The notes beneath the pieces were generated by a model. That model did not search any database and was not told the DNA's origin. It saw nothing but the letters and a program-made list of their open reading frames with translations. A program made the translations under genes and the position numbers. From NCBI RefSeq assembly GCF_001189845.1, contig NZ_LFLZ01000018.1, forward strand, positions 62,001 through 126,000: a stretch of DNA of 64,000 bases. Direction: 5' to 3'. This document shows positions 17,475 through 26,527 of the stretch, in pieces. Every line of letters starts with the position of its first letter. Position 1 is the first letter of the stretch. Source of the stretch: Bradyrhizobium tropiciagri. GTDB lineage: Bacteria > Pseudomonadota > Alphaproteobacteria > Rhizobiales > Xanthobacteraceae.

Positions 17475-17867
17475 TCATTCGGCGGCGATCGCCTCGATCT
17501 CCAGCAACCATTTGCTGTCGACGGTCTCGGCGATCATGACCGTCAGCGCGGGCTGATGCCCGCCGAGCATCTTGCGGCGAATGGTACGGTTGGGCGCGAC
17601 CTGATCCCGATCGGTCAGGAACGTGGTGACCTTGACCAGATGCTCGACGCGAAGGCCTGCGGCGGCGAGCACCTCCATGACGTTGCGCCAGGCCTGCTCG
17701 CATTGGGCCTCAAAACCCTCGGGCACGGTGCCGTCGGATCTCTCAGGCACCTGGCCGCTGATGAAGAGCAGGCGGCGATGCTGCGTCAATTCAAGTCCCA
17801 TGCAGTAGCCGCCGGCGGGAGGGTGGACCGTTGCGGGATTGTGGCTGACGATGTGAGCTGGCGGCAT
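17475..17867 (-). CDS. RidA family enamine/imine deaminase
   Basis: 130 residues from MPPAHIVSHNPATVHPPAGGY, the normal RidA start and length; an upstream in-frame extension overlaps the divergent LysR promoter and is rejected. The core motif LLFISGQVPERSDGTVPEGF and the downstream VEHLVKVTTFLTDRDQ are typical. The canonical RidA arginine (CxR motif near residue 105) is not seen in NRTIRRKML in its standard form, so this may be a Rid-like subgroup with a pathway-specific role. It sits 47 bp before the ATC hydrolase gene. Confidence 0.85.
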   Translation of the reverse strand: MPPAHIVSHNPATVHPPAGGYCMGLELTQHRRLLFISGQVPERSDGTVPEGFEAQCEQAWRNVMEVLAAAGLRVEHLVKVTTFLTDRDQVAPNRTIRRKMLGGHQPALTVMIAETVDSKWLLEIEAIAAE

Positions 17868-17995
17868 CGGGCGTCTCCGGATTGCGGGCAGACCGTATCC
17901 GGCGGCGTCGCCGCGGCGCAAAGCATGTTTGCTGCGGTTCAGCGCAAGAAAATCTATTGCAAGGCCACGGCCTGTCGGTGTCAAACTCCCGCGCA

Positions 17996-18609
17996 ATGAC
18001 CTACGCCCTGCCACCTCTCAACGCGCTCCGGGCCTTCGAGGCCGCCGCGCGGCACCTCAGCTTCAAACTGGCCGCGCACGAGCTGCACGTGACGCCTGCC
18101 GCCGTGGGGCAGCAGGTGAAAGCGCTGGAGGCGCGCCTCGGCGTGCAGTTGTTCGAGCGGCTGCATAAGCAGCTGATCCTGACCGCGGCCGGTCAGGCCT
18201 ATCTGCCCGGGGTCTCCGAAGCTTTCGCCATATCGCGGACGCGACCGCGCAATTGAAGCCGGCAGGTGCGGTGCTGTTGCAATTGGGCGTCCATGGCAGC
18301 TTCGACCTGCGCCGCCTCAAATTGGCGGAGTTTCGCAGCGCGCATCTCGAAATCGGTTTGCAGGTGCTGCAGCCCGCCGGCTTGCACGAGTTGGCCGAGG
18401 GCAAGGTCGACCTGCTGATAGCCCGCGGCCTTGGCCACCATCCGGGCCATCGCTGCGACCGGCTCAATGAGGGATCCGGTTTGGGTGATTGGCTGATTGC
18501 GCCCGAAGGCAGCGCAGACTGTCCCGAAATCGTCAGCTTCCGCGAATGGCTGCGCGTCGTGCAGGCCGAGAGCCCGCTCGCAAACCACCGACCGCGTCTG
18601 GTCGGATAG
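17996..18609 (+). pseudogene. Decayed LysR-family regulator (GcvA-like)
   Basis: The HTH domain is intact (LPPLNALRAFEAAARHLSFK, VTPAAVGQQVKALEARLG). A one-base loss near 18222-18226 (tttcgcc for tttccgcc) shifts the frame; the effector domain resumes as LQLGVHGSFDLRRLKL. Even when joined, the product is only about 204 residues, whereas GcvA-type regulators have about 300: the middle of the effector domain after RCDRLNEG is missing before DWLIAPEGSADCPEIVSF. Two independent lesions argue for a genuine pseudogene. It is divergent from the RidA/ATC hydrolase pair, which it once probably controlled. Confidence 0.75.
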
Positions 18610-18739
18610 CGGACTTGCGCTGCGATGATGGCAGTACACCCCTGATTTGCCCGACGTGTCAAGGTGATTTCGTAAAAAACGAATTCGCGCTCGGCCCCCG
18701 CGGGCTGCTTTGCATGGGGTTGTTTTCGATATTTTGGCG

Positions 18740-19444
18740 TCAGTGCCCGCCGAGATAAGCGGTGATCAGCCGGGGATCGTGGATGAGGTCCTTGGCGGGG
18801 CCTGATTGGACGACCTCGCCGGTCTCCAGCACGTAGCCGTAATCGGCCGTCTCGAGCGCGGCGCGGGCGTTCTGCTCGACCAGCAGGATGGACACGCCGA
18901 GGTCGCGGAGCGAGGCGATGGTGCGAAAGATCTCGCGCACGATCAGCGGCGCGAGGCCGAGACTGGGTTCATCGAGCATCAGCAGCGCGGGCTTTGCCAT
19001 CAGCGCGCGCCCCAGCGCCAGCATCTGGCGCTCGCCGCCGGAGAGTGTGCCGGCGGCCTGGCGTTGCCGCTCCCTCAGCCGGGGAAAGCGATCATAGACC
19101 TCGTCCAGCGTCCTCTGGACGCCGGAGCGGTCGCGGAGGCTGTAGGAACCGAGCAGAAGGTTATCGGCAACCGACATGTCGGAGAACAGCTCGCGCTTCT
19201 CCGGAACCAGGCAGAGCCTGCGCTCGACGCGGTCCTCGACCGACATTTTCCGGATGTCGTTGCCACGGAATACCATGCTGCCGCGCGATGCGAGCAGGCC
19301 GATGGCGGCCATCAGCAGTGTGGTCTTGCCGGCGCCGTTCGGGCCGATCACGGTGACGATCTGCCCCTCGTCGACCGACAGCGAGACGTTGCGAACGGCC
19401 TCGACATTGTCGTAGCAGACGGTGACGTCGGTCATGGACAACAT
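18740..19444 (-). CDS. livF: Branched-chain amino acid-type ABC transporter ATPase LivF
   Basis: 234 residues. Walker A GPNGAGKTT near residue 34, signature LSGGERQMLALGRAL, Walker B LLMLDEPSLGLAP and the H-region preceded by VSILLVEQNARAAL, all LivF-like. The start lies 5 bp after the LivMG stop. It is the last gene of the four-gene transporter operon (binding protein, LivH, LivMG, LivF). Members of this family in catabolic clusters often import aromatic or other carboxylates rather than amino acids. Confidence 0.92.
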   Translation of the reverse strand: MLSMTDVTVCYDNVEAVRNVSLSVDEGQIVTVIGPNGAGKTTLLMAAIGLLASRGSMVFRGNDIRKMSVEDRVERRLCLVPEKRELFSDMSVADNLLLGSYSLRDRSGVQRTLDEVYDRFPRLRERQRQAAGTLSGGERQMLALGRALMAKPALLMLDEPSLGLAPLIVREIFRTIASLRDLGVSILLVEQNARAALETADYGYVLETGEVVQSGPAKDLIHDPRLITAYLGGH

Positions 19445-19449
19445 CTGGC

Positions 19450-21219
19450 TCACGCGACGCCTCCGAGATAGGCCTCTTGCACCCGCTCGTCGCTGCGGAT
19501 CGCGCTCGGCACGCCCTCGCAGAGCTTGGAGCCGAAGTCGAGCACCACGATGCGGTCGACCAGCGACATCACGAACTCCATGTCGTGCTCGACGATCAGG
19601 ATGGTCAGGTGATCCGCCCGCAGCGAGCGGAGCAGCTCCGCCAGTCGCAGCTTTTCCTGGCGGCGCAGGCCGGCCGCCGGCTCGTCCAGCACCAGCAGCG
19701 CGGGATCGGCGGCGAGCGCGCGCGCGATCTCCAGGATGCGCTGGTTGCCGAGCGGAAGATTGCCCGCGAGCTCGAACGGCTTGTCGCCGAGCCCGACGCG
19801 CTCGAGCTGCATCAGCGCCTCGTGGCGGGCGCTGGCTTCCTCGCGTTGATTGAGACGAAAGGCGCCGGCGAACAGGCCGCTGCTGGTTCGGCCATAGGTG
19901 CCGAGCATGACGTTCTCCAGCAGGCTCATGCGCGGCCGCAGCTTGACATGCTGGAAGGTCCTGGCGACGCCGGCCTTGGCGATGCGGGATTGCGGATCGC
20001 GCACGATCGAGCGTCCCGCGAAGACGATTTCGCCCTTGCTGACCCGCAGCGCGCCGGTCAGGCAGTTGAACATCGTGCTCTTGCCGGCACCGTTCGGGCC
20101 GATGACGGCGAGGATTTCGCCCGACTTCACCTCGAAGCTGACATTGTTGACCGCAACGAGACCGCCGAACCGGCGCTCGGCGCCATCGACCTTCAGAAGC
20201 AGTTCGCCCGGCGTCGGCTGCGGCCGGCGCGGCAGCGGCGGCGCCGGCTTTGGCCGCTCGCGCCGGATCTTCGGCAGGTAGCGTGCGATCGAGGGAACGA
20301 TGCCCTGCCGCGCCCATTGCAGGAACAGGATGAACAGCGCCGAGAAGGCGACGATCTCGAGCTGCCCTGACGCACCCTTGGCGATCAGCGGCAGATAATC
20401 CTGCACGCTGTTCTTGAGCAGGGTCACGATGGCGGCACCAACTACACCGCCGAGCAGGCTGCCGGCGCCGCCGACCATCGTCATCATCAGATATTCGATG
20501 CCCATGCTGGCATCGAACGGACCAGGGCTGATGAAGCGGCTCATATGCGCGTAAAGCCAGCCGGAGAGCGAGGCCAGGAAGGCCGCGATCACGAACGTCA
20601 CGAGCTTGATCCGGAAGGCGTTGATGCCGAGGCTCTCGACCAGCGTATTGCCGCCGCGCAGCGCCCGCATGGCGCGGCCGAGCCGCGAGTCCAGCAGATT
20701 GTAGCCGAGCAGGAGCACCAGGGCGACGATGCCCCAGATCAGGTAATAGATTTGCCCGCTTGAGACGAGCGCGAAGGAGCCGAGGCTGATCGGCGGGATC
20801 GACGAGATGCCGTTGAAGCGGCCGAGCCCGTCGACATTGCCGAACAGGAAGCCGATCGCAAGGCCCCATGCGACGGTCGAGAGCGAGAGGAAATGGCCCT
20901 GCAGGCGCAAGGTGACGACGCCGAGGATGACTGCGACACCGCAGGTCAGCACCACCCCGAACAGCAGGCCGAGCCAGGGCGATTGCCCGTTGAGGGCCGA
21001 GACCCACGCCGTCGCATAGGCCGCGATGCCGACGAACGCGGCCTGTCCGAACGACACGATGCCGCCGACGCCGGTGAGCAGCGCAAGACCGATGGCGACG
21101 AGCGAATAGATTCCGATATAGTTCATCAGCGTGATGCTGAACGGGCTCAGGACGACGGGTGCGAGTGCGAGGCATGCGAGCGCTGCTGCCGCGGCGAGCT
21201 GAACGTGAAGGCGCGTCAT
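19450..21219 (-). CDS. LivM-LivG fusion: ABC permease with C-terminal ATPase
   Basis: 589 residues, two proteins in one. Residues about 1-330 are a LivM permease with about eight or nine hydrophobic segments and the transporter loop GGAGSLLGGVVGAAIV. Residues about 340-589 are the LivG ATPase with Walker A GPNGAGKSTMFN, signature LPLGNQRILEIARAL and Walker B LLVLDEPAAGLRR. They are joined by a Pro/Arg-rich linker (near residues 318-340). Fusions of this kind are known in Bradyrhizobium relatives. The gene overlaps livH by 4 bp. Confidence 0.92.
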   Translation of the reverse strand: MTRLHVQLAAAAALACLALAPVVLSPFSITLMNYIGIYSLVAIGLALLTGVGGIVSFGQAAFVGIAAYATAWVSALNGQSPWLGLLFGVVLTCGVAVILGVVTLRLQGHFLSLSTVAWGLAIGFLFGNVDGLGRFNGISSIPPISLGSFALVSSGQIYYLIWGIVALVLLLGYNLLDSRLGRAMRALRGGNTLVESLGINAFRIKLVTFVIAAFLASLSGWLYAHMSRFISPGPFDASMGIEYLMMTMVGGAGSLLGGVVGAAIVTLLKNSVQDYLPLIAKGASGQLEIVAFSALFILFLQWARQGIVPSIARYLPKIRRERPKPAPPLPRRPQPTPGELLLKVDGAERRFGGLVAVNNVSFEVKSGEILAVIGPNGAGKSTMFNCLTGALRVSKGEIVFAGRSIVRDPQSRIAKAGVARTFQHVKLRPRMSLLENVMLGTYGRTSSGLFAGAFRLNQREEASARHEALMQLERVGLGDKPFELAGNLPLGNQRILEIARALAADPALLVLDEPAAGLRRQEKLRLAELLRSLRADHLTILIVEHDMEFVMSLVDRIVVLDFGSKLCEGVPSAIRSDERVQEAYLGGVA

Positions 21220-22259
21220 TCCTCGATCTCCTCCTCGGAATGCAGCGAGGCGAGGGATCGCCAGATCAGGATCGGGATCAGCAGCGAGAACACGATGACG
21301 TCTTTGAGCGCGCTGCTCTGGAATGATGCGAAGCTTTCGAGGATGCCGACCCCGACCGCGCCGATCGCGGCACCGGGATAGCTCGTCATGCCGCCGACGA
21401 TGGCGCCGACGAACGCCTTGAGGCCGATCAGGAAGCCGGAATCGTAGAACACGGTATTGACCGGCGCGATCAGGATGCCGGATACGCCGGCCATCAGCGA
21501 GCCCAAGAGATAGGCGATGGTGCCGGCGCGTGCCGGCCGGATTCCCATCAGCCGCGAGCCGGTGCGGTTCACCGCCGTTGCGCGCAGCGATTTGCCGACC
21601 AGCGTGAAGTCGAAGAACAGATAGAGCAGGCCGCTGAAGGCCAGCGCGGCGATCACGATCAGCATGGTCTGGCCCGAAATCAGCACGCCCGCGAACTCCG
21701 TCGAGAACGACGTCAGCGGCTCGGTCCGGACCCCCTCAGGGCCGAAGAACAGCAGGCCGAGACCGACCAGCGCGAAATGCAGCGCCACGGAGACCGTCAG
21801 CAGCAGCAGCACGGTGCCATCGGCGATCGGACGGAATACGATCCGGTCAAGGAGCGGGGCGATTGGCGTGATCAGCATCAGCGCGAGCACGAGCCGCACG
21901 GCGAGCGGCGGGTCCATCCGCATGGTGAGCCAGGCGATGCCGACAACTGCCAAGGGAATGGCGAGATAGAACAGCAGCGCGCGCGGCAGCAGGCGGATAT
22001 CGCCGCTGCGAATGAGCGAGATGATCTCGATCAGGGTCGCAAGGCATGCGAGCACCACGACCAGCGCGCCGGTCCCCGGAAAGCGCTTGGCATCGAGCGC
22101 CGCAAGCGTTAGCGCGGTGAAGGCGGCGATGTCGCCGAACGGAATGAAGATGACCCGCGTCACCGTGAAGATGAGCACGGTTCCGATCGCCACCAGCGCG
22201 TAGACCGCACCGGTGGCGATCCCGTCGATCGCAAGGATGGCCGCGATATCGCTCGTCAT
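21216..22259 (-). CDS. livH: Branched-chain amino acid-type ABC transporter permease LivH
   Basis: 347 residues, somewhat longer than Escherichia coli LivH (308), with an insertion of extra hydrophobic helices around residues 60-120. Start MTSDIAAILAIDGIATGAVYALVAIG is the normal LivH N-terminus; the C-terminal loop GAIVGGMTSYPGAAIGAV contains the EAA-like contact to the ATPase. Overlaps livMG by 4 bp and follows the binding protein gene by 42 bp, so all four are one operon. Confidence 0.9.
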   Translation of the reverse strand: MTSDIAAILAIDGIATGAVYALVAIGTVLIFTVTRVIFIPFGDIAAFTALTLAALDAKRFPGTGALVVVLACLATLIEIISLIRSGDIRLLPRALLFYLAIPLAVVGIAWLTMRMDPPLAVRLVLALMLITPIAPLLDRIVFRPIADGTVLLLLTVSVALHFALVGLGLLFFGPEGVRTEPLTSFSTEFAGVLISGQTMLIVIAALAFSGLLYLFFDFTLVGKSLRATAVNRTGSRLMGIRPARAGTIAYLLGSLMAGVSGILIAPVNTVFYDSGFLIGLKAFVGAIVGGMTSYPGAAIGAVGVGILESFASFQSSALKDVIVFSLLIPILIWRSLASLHSEEEIEE

Positions 22260-22301
22260 TGAGACGCCGTTCCCCCGTTCTGATCGCCTGCCGTCTTCGG
22301 T

Positions 22302-23453
22302 CTATGGCGCGTACTTCCAGGCGCCGCCGGTCAGGCGGACCACGACCAGCGAGCGCTCGTCGACGCCGGTCACCGCGCCGGGCTTGAAGTTGTAGACGGC
22401 ATGCACGCCGGGCAGTTCCTTGGTGCTGAGGATGGCATCTCGCAGCGCGGTGCGGAATTCCGCCGTGCCGGGCTTCGCGGTCTTCAGCGCCCGCTCGGCG
22501 GCGTTGGCAAAGATCAGCCAGGCATCGAAGGAGTAGGCCGAGAACCCGTCGGTGGTCGGAATGTTGTGGGTCTTCTGATAGACTGCGCGGAAGTCGAGCG
22601 CGATCTTCTTGGCAAAGTGCTCGTCCGGAAGCTGCTCGGCCACGATCACGGGGCCGGCGGACACCTGAATGCCCTCGGCGGCCTTGCCGCCCACGGTGAC
22701 GAAGTCCGGATTGACCAGCGCCACGGTGCCGTAGGTATTGCCCTTGAAACCGCGCTCGGAGAGCGTGATGAGGGGCAGCGCGCCCTGCGTGCCGGAGCCG
22801 CCGATCAGCACCCCGTCGGGACGCGCGGCCATGACCTTGAGTATCTGCGCGGTCACCGAGGTATCGGTGCGGGCATAGCGCTCGTTGGTCTGCACCTTGA
22901 TGTCGTCGGTCGGCTCGGCGGCCTTGGCCCCGTTATAGACGAGGTCACCCCAGGCATCGGAGAAGCCGATATAGCCGATGTTCTTCATGCCGTCGCGCTT
23001 CATCCGGTCCGCGACGATCTTGACCAGCAGCGAAGCCGGCTGCGGCACCGCGACGACCCATTGCTCCGGCGAGCCCGGAAGCTTGCCGAGCGGCGAGATC
23101 GCGATCATCGGCACTTTCAATTCGCTGGCGACGGCCGCCATGGCAATGGTCGAGGGCGTCGTCGCGGTGCCGATGATGAGGTCGACCTTCTCCTCCTCGA
23201 CGAGCTTGCGCGCATTGCGCGTCGCGGCCGACGGATCGGAGCCGTCGTCGAGCTGGATCAGGCGGATGGTCTCGCCGTTGATCGTCTTCTTGTATTCATA
23301 GGCGGCATTGATGCCGCGCCCATAGGGGATGCCGATCGACGCGCCGTTGCCGCTCAGCGAGGTGACGAAGCCGATTGTGATGTCGGCCTGCGCCGCCGTT
23401 GCCGCGAAGACGCCGGCGACAAGTGCGAGTAACCCCAGAGTCTTCTGCCGCAT
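22302..23453 (-). CDS. LivK-type ABC transporter substrate-binding protein
   Basis: 383 residues with a signal peptide ending near AAQADITIGF (residue about 23). The type I periplasmic binding fold is recognisable: TSLSGNGASIGIPYGRGINA, IQLDDGSDPSAATRNARKLV and VDLIIGTATTPSTIAMA. First gene of the LIV transporter operon. It is clearly paralogous to the binding protein at 28640-29797 (same length class, shared IQLDD-SDP-ARNARKLVE and NERYAR-D-SVTAQ patterns), so two paralogues bracket the racemase-cyclase cluster. Confidence 0.9.
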   Translation of the reverse strand: MRQKTLGLLALVAGVFAATAAQADITIGFVTSLSGNGASIGIPYGRGINAAYEYKKTINGETIRLIQLDDGSDPSAATRNARKLVEEEKVDLIIGTATTPSTIAMAAVASELKVPMIAISPLGKLPGSPEQWVVAVPQPASLLVKIVADRMKRDGMKNIGYIGFSDAWGDLVYNGAKAAEPTDDIKVQTNERYARTDTSVTAQILKVMAARPDGVLIGGSGTQGALPLITLSERGFKGNTYGTVALVNPDFVTVGGKAAEGIQVSAGPVIVAEQLPDEHFAKKIALDFRAVYQKTHNIPTTDGFSAYSFDAWLIFANAAERALKTAKPGTAEFRTALRDAILSTKELPGVHAVYNFKPGAVTGVDERSLVVVRLTGGAWKYAP

Positions 23454-24079
23454 TTGCGTTGTCCTCCGTTGATGCTGGTACGAATGTCTGGAAGCCGGGC
23501 AGGAGCCCGAGCCGCGAACGAACCGATTGAAGGCATTGCTGCAGCGCCAGACGCCGGGCGCGGCGAGGGGAAGTTTCGCTGGGCCGGGGCGTCAGCGGCC
23601 ATGGCGAGGCGTGCCGCTCGAACCGCGGCCAGGTCGGCGGCAACCGGCGGTCACCTGTCGAAGCGAAAGAAGTTGAATGCCGCCGCCGCGCTGTGCGGCC
23701 GGCGATGCTGCTGCCGGCCATTGCGGCCCGACGCTAGTCCACGCGATTGAGTTTCTCAAAATCGGTGCCCTGCAACATCATCGTCATGGCCACCGGCAGC
23801 GGCCGGTGGTCGATTACTTAAAGCCTAAAGTATTCTCCGTGGCGCCGTCAACACGTGTCACGGGGCTGTCAGAAAAAAATGTTGTTGCATACAATTTCGT
23901 GCGCGCGCGCCATTTTCCTTCATTTCTTTGTCCCGAAAAACGGGCCTCCTGGCTGCGATGGAGCGGCCGCTTGGCAGGCTCCGCCGCGCGCATTTGACGC
24001 GTCAATTAGTTTATGGTTGAAATATCTCCGTCGGCAGGCCGACGGCCGATGCTCCTGTCACCGTTCGAGGAGAAGGGCG
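23454..24079. promoter_or_regulatory. Divergent control region with a 12-bp palindrome
   Basis: About 625 bp separate the transporter operon (minus) from the racemase operon (plus). I see no credible gene. The perfect palindrome ttgacgcgtcaa at 23994-24005 lies about 75 bp before the racemase start and is a candidate operator; gttgttgcatacaat near 23882 resembles a GntR-type half site only loosely. The right half is less GC-rich than its surroundings, as expected for promoters. Confidence 0.45.
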
Positions 24080-24862
24080 ATGCGCATCTACTGGCAGAGT
24101 TTCGTCGATGCGAGCGTGAACGCGCCCTATATGGCGCGGCTGTCGGAGTATCTCAACAACATCGCAGCGCCCGGCACGACGGTTCAGGTCGAGGGCATTT
24201 CGCCGCCGGATCGGGAGTTCGGCCGGCTCGCCGAGTTGCGCTGCGCGGTTCAGGCGATCGACAACGGCATCGCGGCGGAAGAGAGCGGGTTCGACGCCTT
24301 CGTGATGGGCCACTTCCAGGATCCCGGACTTTACGAGCTCCGCTCGACGCTCGACATTCCCGTGATCGGCACCGGCGAGGCGACGTTGCTGGCGGCCTCG
24401 CAGCTCGGCCGGCGCCTCGGCCTCGTGACGCTCGATCCTGTCTTCGAGGTCTGGCACTACGAGCAGGCCGAACGTTACGGACTAGGTGATCGCGTCGTCC
24501 ACGTGACCGGCCTCGGTTGCAAGCCGGAGGATTTCGCACATGCGTTCGCCGGCGATCAGGCGGCCCATGCCCGGATGATCGAGGATTTTCTGGCTTGCGC
24601 CCGTCCGCTGGTGGAGCGCGGAGCCGACGTGGTGATCCCCGCCGGCGTGCTGCCGGGCCTCTTGATCGGGCGTGAGCATGGCCTGAAGGTCGGCCACGCG
24701 CCGGTCGTGAACTGCGCAGCGGTGGCATTGAAGAGCGCCGAGATGTGGGTGCAGCTCAGGAAGCTCAATGGCACCGAGCCGAGCCGCGGGCCGAGCTTCA
24801 AGCGCGCCAGCGCGCTCGCCCGCGACGATTTCCGGGCGATGCTCGCGCGAAACAAGCGCTAG
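24080..24862 (+). CDS. Aspartate/glutamate/hydantoin racemase family protein
   Basis: 260 residues from ATG 24080, preceded by gaggagaaggg. The family fold shows as MRIYWQSFVDASVNAPYMARL, the first-half FDAFVMGHFQDPGLYELRS, VIGTGEATLLAASQLGRRLGLVT and the second-half GADVVIPAGVLPGLL. The usual catalytic cysteine pair is not obvious: the positions read VMGH and IPAG, where hydantoin racemases have Cys. The activity may thus differ (for example decarboxylase-like or isomerase). It heads the plus-strand operon through the second binding protein. Confidence 0.8.
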   Translation: MRIYWQSFVDASVNAPYMARLSEYLNNIAAPGTTVQVEGISPPDREFGRLAELRCAVQAIDNGIAAEESGFDAFVMGHFQDPGLYELRSTLDIPVIGTGEATLLAASQLGRRLGLVTLDPVFEVWHYEQAERYGLGDRVVHVTGLGCKPEDFAHAFAGDQAAHARMIEDFLACARPLVERGADVVIPAGVLPGLLIGREHGLKVGHAPVVNCAAVALKSAEMWVQLRKLNGTEPSRGPSFKRASALARDDFRAMLARNKR

Positions 24863-24895
24863 CGCGAAGAGCCGACCAGTTTTGGAGAACGAGCG

Positions 24896-25324
24896 ATGAT
24901 GAGACCCGAGAAGATCCTCTACGAGACCGAGGTGACCGCGACGGGGGGCCGCGACGGCAAGGCCGCAAGTGCTGACGGCCTGCTGTCGGTGTTGCTGTCC
25001 GTGCCGAAATCGCTGGGCGGACCCGGTGGCGAGGGGACCAACCCGGAGCAGCTCTTTGCGGCCGGCTATGCCGCGTGCTTTCTTGGCGCGGTCAAGCTCG
25101 TGGCGCGCACCGAGAAGATCGCACCCTCTGCCGAGCCATCCGTCATTGCGAAGGTTGCCATGGGACCGGTCCCTGTCGGTTATGCGCTCGCGGTCGAACT
25201 GAAGGTCAGCCTGCCCGGCGTCGAGAAGGCGGTGGCGGAGGAGATCGTCGCGGGCGCGCACGAGCGGTGCCCCTATTCGAATGCTACTCGTGGCAATATC
25301 GACGTGAAGCTGACGGTGATCTGA
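24896..25324 (+). CDS. ohr: Organic hydroperoxide resistance protein (Ohr/OsmC family)
   Basis: 142 residues, standard Ohr length. Both redox cysteines are present: FAAGYAACFLGAVK (peroxidatic Cys) and ERCPYSNATRGN (resolving Cys), the latter motif being specific for Ohr. It reduces organic hydroperoxides using a lipoylated partner. Ohr is usually paired with OhrR; here it sits inside a catabolic operon, 33 bp after the racemase gene, suggesting a role linked to the pathway, or repurposing. The MarR gene at 29856 could be an OhrR-like partner but lacks a decisive signature. Confidence 0.87.
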   Translation: MMRPEKILYETEVTATGGRDGKAASADGLLSVLLSVPKSLGGPGGEGTNPEQLFAAGYAACFLGAVKLVARTEKIAPSAEPSVIAKVAMGPVPVGYALAVELKVSLPGVEKAVAEEIVAGAHERCPYSNATRGNIDVKLTVI

Positions 25325-25348
25325 GGCGGCAGGCAAGGCAGGCGGCTG

Positions 25349-26527
25349 GTGAAAAATTCGCTGCGCACACCGTATGACGGCATCGTGATGGCGGCTCCCG
25401 TCACGATCCCCTATGCGCGCTATTCCATCGAGAGCGCGCAATGGTGGATCGGCCGCGCGCTGAGCGCGCTGGTCGCGAAGGCCGGCATCAAGGCCTCCGA
25501 CATCGACGGCCTGTGCGTTTCCAGCTTCACCATGGGGACTGACAGCGGGATTGGCCTGACCCAGCATTTCGGGCTGTGCGTCAGATGGCTGGACACGATC
25601 CCCCTCGGCGGCGCCAGCGCCATCGCGGCGGTACGAAAGGCAGCACGCGCGGTGCAGTCACGCGATGCCGATATCGTGGCCTGCGTGGCCGGCGATACCA
25701 ACCACGTCGATTCCTTCCGCCTGACGCTCGAGAATTTTTCGCGCTTCAACCAGGACGCGGTCTATCCCTATGGTGCAGGCGGCGCCAATGCGAGCTTCGC
25801 GTTGATCGCGCGCAACTACATGCGGACGTATGGCGTCACGCGCGAAGATGTCGGCGGGATCGCGGTCGCCCAGCGTGCCAATGCGCTGCGCAACCCGCAT
25901 GCACTGATGAAGACGCCATTGACGATCGAGCAGTATCTGGCAGCGCGTTCGATTTCCGATCCCATTCATCTGTTCGATTGCGTGATGCCGTGCGCCGGGG
26001 CCGAGGCCTTCCTTGTGATGCGGGACGAGACTGCGGCATCGCTTGGCTTGCCGGCTGCGCGATTGCTGTCGACCATCGAACGGCACAACGCCTTCGCCGA
26101 CGATCCGATGCAGGTGCGCGGCGGCTGGGCAATGGATATCGGCGAGCTCTACGCAATGGCCGGCGTGAGGCCTGACGATCTCGATGTCGTGCAGACCTAT
26201 GATGACTATCCGGTCATCACGATGATGCAGTTCGAGGATCTCGGCTTCTGCAACAAGGGTGAGGGCGCGGCCTTCGTGCGTCAGCACGATCTGACGATTG
26301 GCGGCGACTTCCCGCACAACACCTCGGGCGGTCAGCTCTCCGCAGGGCAGGCCGGCGCCGCCGGCGCCTATCTCGGGCTGGTCGAAGGCTTGCGGCAGGT
26401 CCTGGGAGAAGCCGGTCCGACGCAGGTCAAGGATGCAAAGCTCGGTCTGGCGTCCGGCTTCGGTATGATCAACTATGACCGCGGCCTGGCCTCCGGTGCC
26501 GCGATCTTTGCAGGGCCTGCGCGATGA
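25349..26527 (+). CDS. Thiolase-superfamily protein lacking canonical catalytic residues
   Basis: 392 residues from GTG 25349, kept because the first beta strand (YDGIVMAAPVTIPYARY) precedes the alternative ATG at 25388. The SCP2-type thiolase fold is clear, but the nucleophile loop reads PLGGASAIAAV (no Cys), the HDCFT-like loop reads TYDDYPVITMM (His to Tyr), and the C-terminal motif reads SGGQLSAGQAGAAG (GHP His to Gln). Similar replacements occur in Ltp2-type steroid side-chain aldolases, which pair with DUF35 proteins. The next gene, overlapping by 4 bp, begins with a DUF35 domain, so an aldolase or other carbon-carbon lyase acting on a CoA ester is a reasonable hypothesis. Confidence 0.82.
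   Translation: MKNSLRTPYDGIVMAAPVTIPYARYSIESAQWWIGRALSALVAKAGIKASDIDGLCVSSFTMGTDSGIGLTQHFGLCVRWLDTIPLGGASAIAAVRKAARAVQSRDADIVACVAGDTNHVDSFRLTLENFSRFNQDAVYPYGAGGANASFALIARNYMRTYGVTREDVGGIAVAQRANALRNPHALMKTPLTIEQYLAARSISDPIHLFDCVMPCAGAEAFLVMRDETAASLGLPAARLLSTIERHNAFADDPMQVRGGWAMDIGELYAMAGVRPDDLDVVQTYDDYPVITMMQFEDLGFCNKGEGAAFVRQHDLTIGGDFPHNTSGGQLSAGQAGAAGAYLGLVEGLRQVLGEAGPTQVKDAKLGLASGFGMINYDRGLASGAAIFAGPAR

Noticed and set aside
18740..21175. 811-codon frame joining antisense-like Arg-rich sequence to LivF
   Set aside because: Only the last about 235 codons are LivF; the rest is an out-of-frame reading of the LivMG gene.
22401..23432. 343-codon plus-strand frame opposite the LivK gene
   Set aside because: Antisense shadow of a well-supported binding protein; composition is typical of reverse-complemented coding DNA.
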